Positions 1-12,289 of a stretch of DNA of 64,000 nucleotides are shown here, piece after piece; within the stretch, counting starts at the first letter, position 1, and each line of letters begins with the position of its first letter. The translations under genes were made by a program, and so were the position numbers. The stretch comes from Notospermus geniculatus (lineage: Eukaryota; Nemertea; Pilidiophora; Heteronemertea; Lineidae): positions 775,437 to 839,436 of the forward strand of contig NMRB01000024.1 in the NCBI GenBank assembly GCA_002633025.1. Direction: 5' to 3'. The notes below the pieces were generated by a model. That model ran no database searches. It saw nothing but the letters and a program-made list of their open reading frames with translations, and was not told where the DNA came from.

Positions 1-1218
1 CGAAAATCCCAAATCGTTCAGAGCGCCATCTGTATAAAAATCGTTTAACTATGGATCGCTGCTTGAAGAGCAAGAAAAGGAGTGAGGAGGTGTATGTTTG
101 CATGCGAACTTTCGAATAGCGTTTCAACGACAAGTCAATGAATAAGAAGCTAAATTTAGTATAATTGGTCATAATGTGGGTTAAAAAGGACGTGGAACAG
201 TTACAGGGGAATCAGTCCAAATGGAAATGGCCTCAACTTCTGTACTTTTCTGAGAAAAAAATCCTAATGTCGGTGAAGACTTGGCATGAATTTGGCCGAA
301 AAAAGCGTAGAATCTCTACATTTATAGGACAATCAGATTCTCCTACCCAAAACAGGCGCGGATCCGGAGGGGGGGGGGGGGGCGTTCGCCTCCCCGGCCT
401 TGACCAACAAGTCTGTATAATTGACAGTGAAATTCTGAAATTTGGAGCAAATCATTGAAAGTCACAGCAGATTTCAATGTTTCTAGCACAGGGCGCTCCC
501 TCTTTTCCCAAATCCCGTCTCTGGAAAACGGGTGTCACATTCACACAACCTTACCGGCGATAGTTTCTGATTCACTGCGAGTCGCTGATTCTGTATTCAC
601 GCCGCGTAGAAGCACCACGCTGCTAAGTAGAAATATGCATCACTAGCTGGATTCATTTCGGTTCGTGGTTGTTGAATGTGTCTCATATTGAGACCGCCAA
701 GAGAGGAATGAATCACGGCTTTACACTGGACTGGACACTATAATGCCCGTCAGTATTCAAATACATTTAGCTCCGCGTCTCCTGCATTTTGTGCGAACTG
801 CTTGAACAGCAGCTGTCAGCAATTGTCAAATCGCGTTTCATTCGGTCCGTCAAATGTAGAGGAACATCGATAGATGGGGAACAACTACAAACATTACACC
901 CACCGCCGGTGTGACAGGAATCTAAGTCCCCCAGGAATCCAAGTCCGGTTTTATTGTTCAACGAGGGAGCAGGATGTATGGCTATAAAAACCATGAAGCT
1001 TCGAATATAATCTTACAGAGCAGTCTATTGTAACTCGGATTTGCATGACTACCATTCCCTTTCACACCCGGTCCTGTAGTACATGCTAGGCTATGGAAAT
1101 ATGCACAAAAGCATAAAGTTTTTACAGTATATCAATAGTCAAGTATCATATACCGTCTCATAAATCGGATATTATGCCAGCAGCCACTGATTTTTGTTTT
1201 TCGGCATTTCACTTGCAG
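1..1218. other. no supported gene
   Basis: I see no convincing exon here. A poly-G run near 367-382 lies inside a repeat fragment that recurs near 3375-3575. A short segment near 907-965 recurs in the receptor 3' flanks near 33908 and 46460, so it is dispersed repeat. Confidence 0.5.
330..560. repeat. dispersed repeat with poly-G, copy 1
   Basis: After a G run, this segment matches the segment at 3375-3575 almost base for base (AAATTCTGAAATTTGG, then TTTCTAGCACAGGGCGC). Similar GGATCCG-plus-G-run ends occur near 33785, 46350 and 58500, which points to a family of dispersed elements. No coding capacity is visible. Confidence 0.6.
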
Positions 1219-1628
1219 GATGCAAGCTTGGGTCCCGATCAACACTCGACTGGTTCGCTATCCCTTCACTGTGTATTGGCCATTTATGGAACAGGAAACC
1301 AGTTAACCTACAGACCCGGGTGTCCTACAGAAGCTTCGTCCTGGATGCCTTTGTCCTGACGCTCAGGATGCTAAACCAGGAAATAATGGAAGCTGCCGCA
1401 GCCATTCAAAATGTCGACCGGGGGCCCCGCCCCGAAAAAATCCACGAAAATGATGGAAAATGCATGACTGAGAATGCGGGGACGCTGCGCGACACCACAT
1501 GTCAATATGATTCAAAAGCGTGGTGGCATTCACCTCTGGACTCAACAGGTGGATATCAAATTATATATCTGGAACTGGATGCAAGATCAAATACTGTACT
1601 TGGATTTGCAATCTTCAGGAGCACGTAG
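1219..1628 (+). CDS. candidate terminal exon, unrecognised protein
   Basis: A strong 3' splice site (pyrimidine-rich tract ending CACTTGCAG at 1218) opens a frame that runs 136 codons to TAG at 1626-1628, entered in phase 1. The peptide begins CKLGSRSTLDWF and contains FVLDAFVLTLRMLNQE, DTTCQYDSKAWW and GYQIIYLELD. The FVLDAFVLTLRML part loosely recalls the helix YDAVYALAHAL of periplasmic-type ligand-binding (ANF receptor) domains, but that is a weak impression. No partner exon was found upstream in the window, so the gene would start before base 1 or be a relic. The length and the splice site are seen; the function is unknown. Confidence 0.3.
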
Positions 1629-1657
1629 GCCTAATCTGACATAAAAAACCAACTTGT

Positions 1658-1813
1658 CTATGTCCCAATCTGATTGTACTCACCGGTGTCTGCAGCCGGT
1701 CCCACGCAGGGCATGCGATTTGTGGTTATTCCGTATTCATCATCAGCAACAGTGTTCCTGGCTCCATGGCTGTCATCATCGACAGTAACAGGTGATACGC
1801 GGTTGCCATAGGT
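1658..1813 (-). CDS. candidate terminal exon of a tyrosine-motif cytoplasmic tail
   Basis: On the minus strand a frame stays open from 1813 down to TAG at 1660-1658, about 51 codons. It is acidic and contains ADDEYGITTNR and, just before the stop, GEYNQIGT. These resemble the DEY and YEQI motifs in the tail of receptor R3 in this window. No good acceptor was fixed, because a TGA lies just upstream at 1816-1814 and the CTTCAG at about 1820 is out of frame. It may be a tail exon of a related gene or a relic. Confidence 0.25.
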   Translation of the reverse strand, partial: TYGNRVSPVTVDDDSHGARNTVADDEYGITTNRMPCVGPAADTGEYNQIGT

Positions 1814-1926
1814 TCAAGCCTGAAGATGGCGGCACGTATAAACTAGAGTACGTTGCTTGAATACGATAACGTGGATTATGGTCGGATCGGCGGGTCGGGT
1901 TACGGAGTTCCTTCAGATCAAAATAC

Positions 1927-2324
1927 TAGCGAGGTTTCGCAAATCTGACAAAACACGAAGTGCGAAATACGAAATTCAACTTCATTTTCAGGACCTTATC
2001 TGTATTTCTGGAAATGGTTGGTACCACACGTATATCCCTGCTGCCTGTGCGTCTTTTAGCATATCATGTAAGACCGAGAGACTTATGATGCATCTTGAAT
2101 TTTTAAATTTCCACTTCGTATCTACGAAGTGGAAACGAAAGATAAATTTCAAAGTTATACACCGTAACTATCGGTCTAACGTCATACGCTAAAAGACGCT
2201 CTTGCAGCAGGCGATAGGCCTATTTGTGGTACCAACCATCTCCTGAAATACATTACGTCATGGAAATGAAGTCCAATTTCGTATTTCGTACTTCATGTTT
2301 CGTCAGATTTGCGAAACCTCGCTA
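1927..2324. mobile_element. foldback element family IR-A (full length)
   Basis: The element is flanked by TA on both sides and has long terminal inverted repeats beginning GCGAGGTTTCGCAAATCTGA. The right end is its reverse complement at about 2301-2322. The halves are a near-complete hairpin and no transposase frame is present. Truncated relatives lie at 14606-14844 and 28389-28596. It is a non-autonomous DNA transposon of MITE type, and TA flanks would fit a Tc1/mariner-type source. Confidence 0.75.
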
Positions 2325-3374
2325 TTGCCTCTGGGAGCCATCATACTGGCATCAGATTCTGAATCCCCAGCCCAATGACATGTTTAACTTCAAGCAAGCA
2401 ATCAGCATTTATCGCGCAGCACACAGTGTTGCACCAATTCCAGCCGTGCCGTGCATTCCAACCTCGGCCAAAATCAGAATAGCCGATTTCCAAGGGTTCT
2501 TGCTGCATGTAGTTACCATTAATACCGACAAATTTTGTGGGACGTCAAGCGCAGTTTGCTTTGGCAACCTTCAGGTCCATAAACTAACCACTAGTGGCAC
2601 CTATTGAGGCAGTGGGCTGTGGTCCCCATTTTCTTGGTCGACCTTCAGGTCGATGAAGTGGGGAATATTCATCTTACGGCCGAGTGTCGTCGTGTGCTGT
2701 ATCAACCGGAACTGTGCTAATGTAAATATGAGCTGAGAACATGGAGTGGTGAGCAAAGACCACAACAGTTATTGGCAGCGATGGACCGGTCGTGATTTAA
2801 TAATATTTCATTGTGACGTGAGAACGTCAGCATTCATTGTATTTACATAGTCCTTACAACCAACTGGTCATCAGCATTAAGAATTGACGACACGAGGCAT
2901 GCGTATCCAACTTGACATCGTTGTCGGCAAAGGCGCTACTTGGCCAATCGGTTACCTCATTGGTGAAGCACGGGTGAAGCACCGTGTTCAAAGTCCCTGT
3001 AATATTCATGGTATAGCTGGCTATAGGACCATTCAACTCCAGGCCCAGGACTGTTTTTAAAGCCCATGATCTCGGCTATGAGTTACATCATCCAAGTTAG
3101 CCCGCTGATTTTGTATTGAAGGGTTAACTGATAGCGGCTAACATCGGTGTCCTCCGTTCGCCGAGGCGACGGATTATGAATGTCGAGTAATATCCCAAGG
3201 AGATAAGTACACTTGCCTTACTTCTTGCTCGGAATCTGTGGGATATTGTTAACCTTATCATCGCAGTTGATGTCTGGCTGTGTTTGGAGGTGGGACGGCC
3301 ATGACACTGAATCTGAGCCCAGATAACATAGTGATTATCGCGTCCATTTAGTCATCGGTAGGAATCTTTCGCAT

Positions 3375-3575
3375 GGGACAGTAGGCGCGGACACGGGGGG
3401 GGGGGGCGTCCCGAGCGCTCGACTCCCCTTTTAGCCAACAAATCTGTAAAACTGACCGTGAAATTCTGAAATTTGGCGCAAATCATTGAATGTCACCGCA
3501 GATTTTAGTGTTTCTAGCACAGGGCGCCCCCTCTTTACTGAGATCCTGGATACGAATGGATCCGCCCCTGCAATA
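3375..3575. repeat. dispersed repeat with poly-G, copy 2
   Basis: Partner of 330-560. It shares the poly-G stretch and the following roughly 150 bases with a few substitutions, and is noncoding. Confidence 0.6.
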
Positions 3576-3725
3576 AGCCGTGGTGCCTTGTACCGTGTAA
3601 ATTTTGCGTTGAGGCTACAATGGGGATTATAACTATAATAGAGGGCAGCACATAGTAATCACGTCCTATACAATGGATACTTTTTGTCTGGGAAATTGAT
3701 CAGGACCTGAATGTCTCTTTCAATA

Positions 3726-3897
3726 GGAGCTGTCAGCGAGTTGACCACTAGGTGTCACTAGGGCCCAATTCAATGCATCTAGCGGACCCAGTCATTATCG
3801 ATCGAGCAGCAATCACGTAGATTTTCCTGTACATTGGTCCGCTAAGACTTTGCTGCCATCTGTTGGCAATATGCGCGGCTGACTGCTCCTATTCAAT
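3726..3897. mobile_element. foldback element family IR-G
   Basis: Begins GGAGCTGTCAGCGAGTTGAC and ends with imperfect inverse sequence (GCGGCTGACTGCTCCTATT). Close copies occur at 22592-22762 and 25345-25515, and a partial inverted copy near 41437-41540. The family is about 170 bp and noncoding. Confidence 0.65.
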
Positions 3898-4358
3898 AGT
3901 TTTAACCGCTAGTAGTGACACCTATTGAGGCAGTGGGTTAGGGTCCTCATGGCAATCAAACTCCTATACATTCATGTTGACACACCATGTAGTCTCACAC
4001 AAAAAAACAGAAGATAATTACCATATCATGTATAGTGTACAATTAATTGTCCCTTGAGGACTATTCATTTTATTTTCCAATAAATAATTCTCTAATTTCG
4101 TCATCTGGCAATTATGATTGTGCATTAATATAACTCTCTAATATGTCATCAAATCATCAAACGCTGAAGTCTTCAAATAAGTTCACCGCAGGTGCGAATT
4201 GTTCTATTTGCAGTCGGTTTCGGGGAGTTGTTAGGTGGGGCCAGGGGAGGGTGCGAGAAGGGTTAGGTTGGGGTTAGAGTTTTGATTACCTCTCAATTAG
4301 GGACAGCATTTATCACTCCAAAATGTGTCCGTTTGTGAGAGGTTCCACCGTATTTTCG

Positions 4359-4484
4359 AATGGTTGGTGTTCATAAAAGTCAGCAAATGCTTTTACTTAA
4401 GATTTGTATAGTGAGGTTCAATGTAAATGTACTACAAAACTTGAAGTAAAAGCATTTGCCAGCTTTTATGAATATCAACCATTG
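4359..4484. mobile_element. foldback element family IR-H
   Basis: AATGGTTGGTGTTCATAAAA at the left is answered by CTTTTATGAATATCAACCATT at the right, with GCAAATGCTTTTACTT inside each arm. A second copy is at 19317-19452 in an intron of the LamG-Kunitz gene. Confidence 0.65.
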
Positions 4485-4794
4485 TCGTGGATGACGAAAT
4501 AAAGGGTCACACTAAAATGGCATTTCTCTGTAGACTGACAAAAAACTGACAATATGATGTAATCCATTGCGGAAAATTGATAATGAATAATAGGTTAATG
4601 AAAATAAATCAAATTTTCCCGGACTAGTAATTTCATTGCGGGCAATAGACCTGGATGGCGTGACATATTATCATGTGAATCAGTCTCGTATGAGAATATC
4701 TGACGACGATACGGCGGCCAAAATATAGGACAATAGTACCAGGGTCTGTCAATTTCAACAATGAATAAAACTGTGTGGTGTACGTACATGTACA

Positions 4795-5135
4795 TGTACA
4801 TTAGCAACATTTTTCCCACGTCTGAACAACTTTCTGAGCAACATGATCTTTTGACCCTGTATACACTGGCCAGCAAATGATAGCAACATTTGCACAGCAT
4901 GTTGGAAAAATAATAGCAACATTTGCACAACATGTTGGAAAAAACAACATTTGCACCCATGTTGGAAAAATAATTAGCAACATTTGAACAACATGTTGGA
5001 AAATAATAGCAGCTTTGCACAACATGTTGGAAAATAATAGCAGCTTTGCACAACATGTTGGAAAATAATAGCAGCATTTGCACACATGTTGGAAAATAAT
5101 AACAACATTTGCACAACATGTTGGCAAACCTTTCC
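4795..5135. repeat. minisatellite, about 33-bp unit
   Basis: Roughly nine tandem units of the form TAGCAACATTTGCACAACAT followed by GTTGGAAAATAA. The units differ mainly by small indels. Long minus-strand frames here are by-products of the repeat. Confidence 0.85.
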
Positions 5136-5494
5136 CTTTACACACTAGACAGCATCCAACAAGGTTTTGTTTACTCGGAATAGGCTACTGGAAACATTTT
5201 GGAAAAACGTTGTCTGCGTACATACCACACATGCCCTTGCTGCAATGTACACCCTGCACAATGCACTAACATTGTATACGTCCCATTGTACGGTCCAATT
5301 TGTGAATAATTAACAGGGCTGCATGAAGTGAAGCTTGGTTGACAGTATTTAGAATCAATAACTCCAAAATTTATAAGTGTTTAACAAATATGATGGCCAT
5401 AATTAACAGAATTCATTAAGGGTGATGTAAAATGCATTAACTAGGTTAAGGCTTACGGTTTATTCTCCAGGATTGACACCTCCGACAATCGTAC

Positions 5495-5768
5495 GACAAT
5501 GTTATTGTTAGTGTTAACAATGTGACTGTTACGGCAATGGTTATTGTTAGTGTTAACAATGTTATACATGTAATTGTTAGTTTTAACAATGTTACTGTCA
5601 CGGCAATGGTTATTGTTAGTGTTAACAATGTTATTGTTAGTGTTAACAATATTATTGCTACGATAATGGTTATTGTTCGTGTTAACAATGTTATTGTTAG
5701 TGTTGTTCCGGCAATGGTTATTGTTAGTGTTAACAGTGTTATTGTTAACAATGTTATTGTTAAGCCTG
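5495..5768. repeat. minisatellite of GTTATTGTTAGTGTTAACAA
   Basis: Tandem, slightly irregular units of 18-30 bases built on GTTATTGTTAGTGTTAACAA, with interspersed ACGGCAATGG blocks. The open frames across it, on both strands, simply reflect the repeat period. Confidence 0.85.
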
Positions 5769-5818
5769 AGTAAACGTTTTTACGTAAAGAAGAGGAAAAT
5801 TTCTAGTGATGTGATTTC

Positions 5819-5918
5819 AGAGCTACACGGTGTACGGACACGGACACGCCGGTTAATGGCTTCACAGCCCCTTTGTGAAGCCTTTGTTAATCGCCTTGTC
5901 CGTATACCGCGTAGCTTA
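5819..5918. mobile_element. foldback element family IR-E
   Basis: AGCTACACGGTGTACGGACA at the left pairs with TGTCCGTATACCGCGTAGCT at the right. The centre carries GGCTTCACAG and TGTGAAGCC. The family recurs at 6386-6494, 29973-30346, 42385-42633, 50437-50545, 51889-53715 and 56597-56734. Confidence 0.7.
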
Positions 5919-6385
5919 TGTAATTGCACCCTAATGGATCACGTTTCGTAGCCAAACCGAAGGAAATATTTATAAGAACTCAGTACCACATAATTATCAT
6001 CAGACTTTACGACGTCATTCAGTTCCGATGCACGTTATCCGACTCCAGTAAACAAGTGAAGGATTAAAAATTCATGAAGAAATGTTTAGTCATTTGGTCT
6101 CAAGCGCCGGTGTAACACGAACGTTCATCCGTCCGGTGTTGCATTAGTGTACAGATTCTAGACTATGATTCATCTCTCAGAGGATGTCTTGGCTGTGACA
6201 TCGAAGCGAAGGTTCGTACTGGCTGTACCAGTAGGCTAGGCCTTGTGGCTTTTTCGGTCGCGGACCCTTTGTGACACCATTGTTTACCGGCGTGTCCGTA
6301 TACCGCGTAGCTTCATGTAATCGCAGCCTTATAGAACTTCCTATCTGTTCCTTCCTACCAACTGGGTAGGCCTATAGGGTACGCT

Positions 6386-6494
6386 TACATAGAGCTACAC
6401 AGTGTACGGACACGCCGGTTAAAAATGGCTTCACAAACGGTTCGCAACCGTGAAGCCATTGTTAACCGGTGAGTCCGTACACCGTGTAGCTCTA
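6386..6494. mobile_element. foldback element family IR-E
   Basis: Nearly perfect hairpin: CATAGAGCTACACAGTGTAC at the left, and GTACACCGTGTAGCTCTA at the right. A remnant of another right half lies near 6255-6320. Confidence 0.7.
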
Positions 6495-7899
6495 TCGCAG
6501 TCTAAGGACACCAGCCACGTAGACCGAGNCTGTAAAATGGAATTGGCCACAGAAGTAGATTCAGAACTCACGAATGTAGCTGTCCCTGAAATCCAAATAA
6601 AGGCTCGTTTCCACAGACGCGTTTCACGCTGCGTGATGCGTCAAATCTTTTGTTATTTTCCGCCGCTCTGCTTCCAAACAATGGGCGAAGCGTCAAAACG
6701 CTCACGCTACCGCTTCTGTGGAAACGGGCCTTTACACGAGTGAAGTACAGAAAGTGGTGCGCCTTCAATCGCCTAATGTGAATGGAAAAGTGATAGGTGT
6801 GTTAGATTGGTCCTCCTCTGGTAACTGCTAAGCTTTTCCTTTGTTTCCTTAGCTTCTTTTTCTAACGACACCGTTACTCACGCCGCAAGTCATTTGATCT
6901 CCACCGCTTGACTGGACAAAAGCAGCCGATTTAAGAAACACCAAATTCAGCTTTAGCATCGATTTACGAATAAAATGTATATAATGTCATGGTGGAAACT
7001 TATATGGCGATCGTTAAAGGCGATTGATTTGAGAGGAAGAGATTTTTAGAATCCGTTCAAGATTCTACATTAATCATTGTCGGTGGCGTTAAAGGTGGTT
7101 TGCCGACGAATACGAGACGGTGAGAGGCCAGGAGAACCAGGCCTAGTTGGATGATGTCATATAAGGCAATGTGGGAAATGGTGTCAGTGATCGTTGGCAA
7201 CAGGTGTCAGCGTTGTGGAAGGTGCGCTCGCTGCTTCAGTCCAAGCTCGACCTCTGATGAATTTGTAACATCAGCTTTTATGAGTTTGGAAAATATCAAT
7301 TCCGACATTGATTGAAATTGATGCGCTAATTAACCATGGCTGATAAGCACGATTTGGAAGGAACTGGAAGAAAAGTTGCAAATCCTCGAGAATGAGTCAA
7401 CACGATAAAAAGAGTCAACACTGATTGTGAATTGCTGTCGAAGTTCCCTTGCTAAATCCTTTTTTCCGCAATGGAAGTTGTCTCAGAAGATGAGACACCG
7501 ACCAACGAAATCCCATTAGACCACACAATAGAATGCACGGAGAAGATTCCAAAGCTAGGCTAGTTAATGAAACGGAACACACTCTGCATCAAACACATGT
7601 TAGCTATCGGGTCTGTATCTCTGACAGCGAGGAATGCTTTCAGTATTCCTACCGGATGGTTACAAGCAACACATAACAGAAAGAAATTGGTTAGTTCGCC
7701 TTCCAAATTAAGATTGACGACAAAATCCCTGGGAGAAAAGCGTGGGCCAGTCAGACATCTGTTCTATCCTAATTAGTGAAATGTACTGTCATTTCCAAAC
7801 GCTTGCCGACTCCTTATGTACTCCGTGGGCGTTTTGGTGTGTGTATACATATGAAGTGGGAAATATTTTGTGTGTCAACGAAATCTATACACGGCAACA
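6495..7899. other. no supported gene; one inverted repeat
   Basis: An inverted repeat spans about 6599-6735 (GGCTCGTTTCCACAGACGCG against CGCTTCTGTGGAAACGGGCC). A single N at 6529 marks a join. Nothing else could be assigned; the open frames are short and lack splice context. Confidence 0.45.
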
Positions 7900-8870
7900 T
7901 TAAGTAGCGGCATGCGGAATTGAGTGTGGTTTGAGAATCGGGCGGACGGTTACCACCACTGACAGTATAGCTATTGATCTCGCTTGAGTTCCAACCACGG
8001 AGTACACAACTGTTGCTTTCAATTCGGAATATTGTGAAGAATACTTCATATCGTGTCTGATGTTTTGTTACTGAGAACGTCTCCACGTCTACTTTCGTTG
8101 GCAACGGGACAGGCGAGTGAAAATATTAACTTCATATTTGGGAGAAAGTGAGTGTGTGCTTTATTGAGTCCTGTAGACTAGCTCGTACAACCTCGTACCC
8201 AGAGTTGAACATTGCCACTGGAAATACCTAGACTGGTACTACTTTTGCACAGGGCAAATGCATTGTTCAAGGCGGATGAATTTCTGACCATTCCACAAGC
8301 GATTGCGTAGGGATTCAAAAGAGTTCGAACTTCGTTCCTTAATAAAACACCGAATATGACCCATCCAATGTTAAAATAGTATTATTTTTAAAAATACTGG
8401 AAATTTTAATTTTTGGTGCGATTACTTTATCAAAATACATGTAATTTGTAAAATCGATGAACACAAGAATCTTGTGCTGTGTTTAGCCGTTTTCAGAGGT
8501 CTTTAGCCGAGGGACGATGGTGGCGACCTCTTCAGATTGAGGCCCTGTGAAATGCGCGAGTGGCAGTGGCTGGGGAGGGTAACAACAGCAACTAATACCC
8601 TGCATAAAAGTTTGCATGGTGTACAGGATACGGACATTACTTCAATTAACCATATACCCACTGATCACAAGTGGTAAGGCCGCTCATGGTCAGCAGGGGG
8701 AGGGTGGTTATTAAGGGCCGTGGTATTGCTTCCCTATCCTGCGCTAAAGATGCTCACTGGTACCGGTATCCGCGTTAAGGGAGACCTCTATTGACAATGT
8801 TGTTGAACTACCGCTTATCAACCTCGCCCCATGTAGAGTAACTCTCGTTTTTAGGGTATCCACGACGTAT
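7900..8870. repeat. segmental duplicate, left copy
   Basis: Matches 9366-10270 over most of its length with few differences, including a shared run from ATCGGGCGGACGGTTACCAC onward. Between the copies lie about 0.5 kb of other sequence and a single N at 9365. No gene is recognised in either copy. Confidence 0.8.
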
Positions 8871-9365
8871 GCATACCGCATTCGTTTACTTCCACGAGCT
8901 AGCTCGGAACAGGCTCTACAGCGTTCGTTTACACCGGAACTGCGTCATCGGGCCTTCCTCGGACCAGGCGCGACTAGCCCTACTCGCCGAGGTGGGCTTC
9001 CAATCTCGTACCCAGATCTACCTCATCCGAGGATATCTCTGGAAAGGGCTGGCGACTTGTCCAAAATTTCTGGACAACCGCTGGCAGCGTGCCAAAATGT
9101 TTATTTCCCTCAATATTTCGTTCTTCGATGACTGAAAAAGATCATATATGCCTAAAGAGCCATAAATACACCCAAAACACGAAGTTGTTTGAGTATTCGA
9201 GCAATTTCAAAGGAATAGTTTAGTTGGGAAAATCAAACCGCAGGTGCCAGCTTCGGTGTGATTCGCCTCAAAATTAGTATATCGCGCATGCGCAGTATTC
9301 TTGAAGTCGTCAGCCCTTTCCAGTGGTGTTGTAGGAACGTAAACCCACTGGGGACGAGTTTGGTN

Positions 9366-10270
9366 ATCGGGCGGACGGTTACCACCACTGACAGTATAGC
9401 TATTGATCTCGCTTGAGTTCCAACCACGGAGTACACAACTGTTGCTTTCAATTCGGAATATTGTGAAGAATACTTCATATCGTGTCTGATGTTTTGTTAC
9501 TGAGAACGTCTCCACGTCTACTTTCGTTGCCAACGGGACAGGCGAGTGAAAATATTAACTTCATATTTGGGAGAAAGTGAGCGTGTGCTTTATTGAGTCC
9601 TGCAATCTCGTGCCCAGAGTTGAACTTTGCCACTGGAAATACCTAGACTGGTACTATTTTTGCACAGAGCAAATGCATTGTTCAAGGCGGATGAATTTCT
9701 GACCGTTGCACCAGCGATTGCGTAGGGATTCAAAAGAGTTCGTACTTTGTTCCTTAATAAAACACTGAACAGGGCCCATCCAACGGAATGTTATTAAAAT
9801 AGTATTATTTTTAAAAATACTGGAACAAATTTTAATTTTTGGTGCGATTACTTTATCAAAATACATGCAGTTTGTAAAATCGATAAGCACAAGAATCTTG
9901 TGCTGTGCTTCTAAGCCGTTTTCAGAGGTCTTTAGCCGAGGAACGATGGTGGCGACCTCTTCAGATTGAGGCCCTGTGATGGCTACTGGAAATGCGCGAG
10001 TGGCAGTGGCTGGGGAGGGTAACAACAGCAACTAATACCCTGCATAAAAGCTTGCATGGTGTACAGGATACCGACATATTAACCATATACCCACTGATCA
10101 CAAGTGGTAAGGCCGCTCGTGGTCAGCAGGGGGAGGGTGGTTATTAAGGGCCGTGGTATTCGTTCCCTATCCTGCGCTAAAGATGCTGGTACCGGTACCC
10201 GCGTTAAGGGAGACCTCTATTGACAATGTTGTTGAACTACCGCTTATCAACCTGGCCCCCGGGCCTCGCC
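9366..10270. repeat. segmental duplicate, right copy, begins at an N
   Basis: Starts immediately after the N at 9365 with the same bases found at about 7938. It ends where the left copy ends, at CTACCGCTTATCAACCT. The N at the border suggests that the duplicate may come from joining two alleles rather than from a true genomic duplication. Confidence 0.75.
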
Positions 10271-11097
10271 CCATCTATACTATAATGGACGGTAGCCATG
10301 TTGGATTTTGTTATCAACCTGAGTTGACCTGTTTATCTGCTATACCTTGCTATGTAATGACTGTACACAGTTACGGTGGACCGGACTCTCTGCCCTATCT
10401 CCTCCTTAGTTAGGGCTTGAATCCTACGAAGAGCGGTCTATGTGTACAGTACAATAGGAGGAGTGTGTTTTACTACGGAATTTTGGTTTTAAAAGTGATG
10501 ATTTGCATGAAAAAGAGAGAAATCAGATGTGTGGTGACCTGCGCTGCCATCTACAAGAACGGGAGTGACCTAGGAATGAGATGAGTGGCTGGCATTAAAC
10601 AGATAGGACTCATGTGAGCCTATAGCTATCATGAATCTGGGTCACCTTGGCATTATGAGCTGAAGAGGTGTAATAAACCAGATGTGATGCTGCTGTTTAT
10701 AAAGTGAAAGTGAAAACTCCTCACTGCTCATGGATTTGATTCCTAGCCATGAAACTGGCCCTCTCCGAACAAACTCATTAATATAAAGCAACAGACCCTC
10801 TACCACAGAATATTCAAGGACAAACACACTCCCTCAAAATGTGTTCGCCGCGGGTCAATATGCTAGTGTAGAGTAACTCTCGTTTTTAGGGTATCCACGA
10901 CGTATGCATTGTATTGTAATAATAAATTCTCCAACACTGGGGCCAAAGACAAATCTACGGTTTTGGAGAGTTGATGCAATCACCGCTGGTGGCGCCGGCT
11001 GTCGACAAAAAGTGGCAATACCCTGCACAAGACCGGTTGTGCAAGATGCAGCTATAAACTTCGTTCAACTATATTCGCACAGTTCATAATTTGCAAT

Positions 11098-11247
11098 GGA
11101 AAGGTTTCGAAATCAAACGATAAGCCAAAACTTTACGACAACGTTATTTTTCATACTACACATTAACCAGATTTTGCATTGCATTTTCGGTACAAAAATA
11201 AAGTTGTCGTTAACGTTAACGTTTATCGTTTGATTTCGAAACCTCCC
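11098..11247. mobile_element. foldback element family IR-B
   Basis: Inverted repeats built on GGAGGTTTCGAAATCAAACG with GACAACGTTATTTTTCATAC inside. Other copies are at 19074-19226, 25686-25834 and 61914-62063. It has no coding capacity. Confidence 0.75.
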
Positions 11248-12289
11248 TACTATTGCAAGGCAGGATGCACCCAGGAATTGTAATAAGTTTCGAAAGTTGA
11301 AAACTTGATAAAATGAAATCTCTTCGGCTGTGTGTATTGTTATGTCTACCGAAACTTTGCTATTGGCCGACTGAAGCTCCATTTGACTCGGCTTGTATGA
11401 ATCCGTACGCACAAAACCACAATGCATGTACATTATATAGACGGGGTCTAGTCTACTTTCATCGCTAGCTACACTAGCTTTCAAGTGCTCTCAGCATCTC
11501 TCCGCTATTGATCGCGGTAACTTTCACAGCGAACACCGGCTTCAATATTGTTACAGACGATCAATGAGAGATGGTGGTTTTACACCGAAAACAGCGCTAG
11601 CTCTAAAAACCAGGCAGTAGTGCAAATTCCTTTGATAAAAGAGTCATGTTTATTTCATTGTGAAGACACAACGATATTCGTCACCTTCTATGACGTCAAT
11701 ATGCTAAACATGCGCGCGTTCGGCGTTACTGAGTACGATAGGGGTTCGGAATTTCCCGCGCGGTTTTTGACAGAATTATACCTTTTACAAATTGACTTAC
11801 ATGTATAAATTACAAAATGTTTATTAAATTTGTGTAAATTTTTACATTTATATCGGATGAAAATACAATAGAGTGCTGATAGGTTTCGGCGAGAAAAAAG
11901 TAGAAGATTTATTGAATGAAGATCTGTCTTGGGAATCTGTACTTCATTCACTAGATAGAGTGTAAAGAGTTGTACATGTATATAAATGTATAAAAATAGT
12001 ATATAAAATGGACAATTCTTTTAGAAAAATATAAAAAACAACACTACGTTAGTGTTGTCTTTAGTTACGAACGTATAAAAGATCCCGCCAGGATTTCAAC
12101 CATCTTACATATTTTACGCAGTATCGGTTAATCCTGAATGGAAATAAAAAATACTAACACAGAACGCGCTTAATTAATACCTTTCCTTTTTTGGAAAGCC
12201 ATGAAACAAAATTTTTCAACCAGATTTTCTACGTTATGCTTTCTGAATTAGTAAGGAGGTGGAGAAATCACCTCTTACCCCCATCACAC

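Larger units (their letters stand above)
2325..4358. other. intergenic, repeat fragments only
   Basis: No supported gene. The stretch contains the second poly-G repeat (3375-3575), an IR-G element (3726-3897), and paired fragments near 2590-2640 and 3905-3950 that share CACCTATTGAGGCAGTGGG. Confidence 0.5.

Noticed and set aside
4795-5135. CRISPR-like array
   Set aside because: Units are adjacent with no unique spacers and the genome is eukaryotic; it is a minisatellite.
4595-5145. Long minus-strand frames rich in NMLCKCCYYF
   Set aside because: They are translations of the 33-base minisatellite; the period is a multiple of three, so frames stay open by chance.
5446-5773. Open frames on both strands of Val/Ile/Thr repeats
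   Set aside because: They come from the GTTATTGTTAGTGTTAACAA repeat; no splice sites or start context support a gene.
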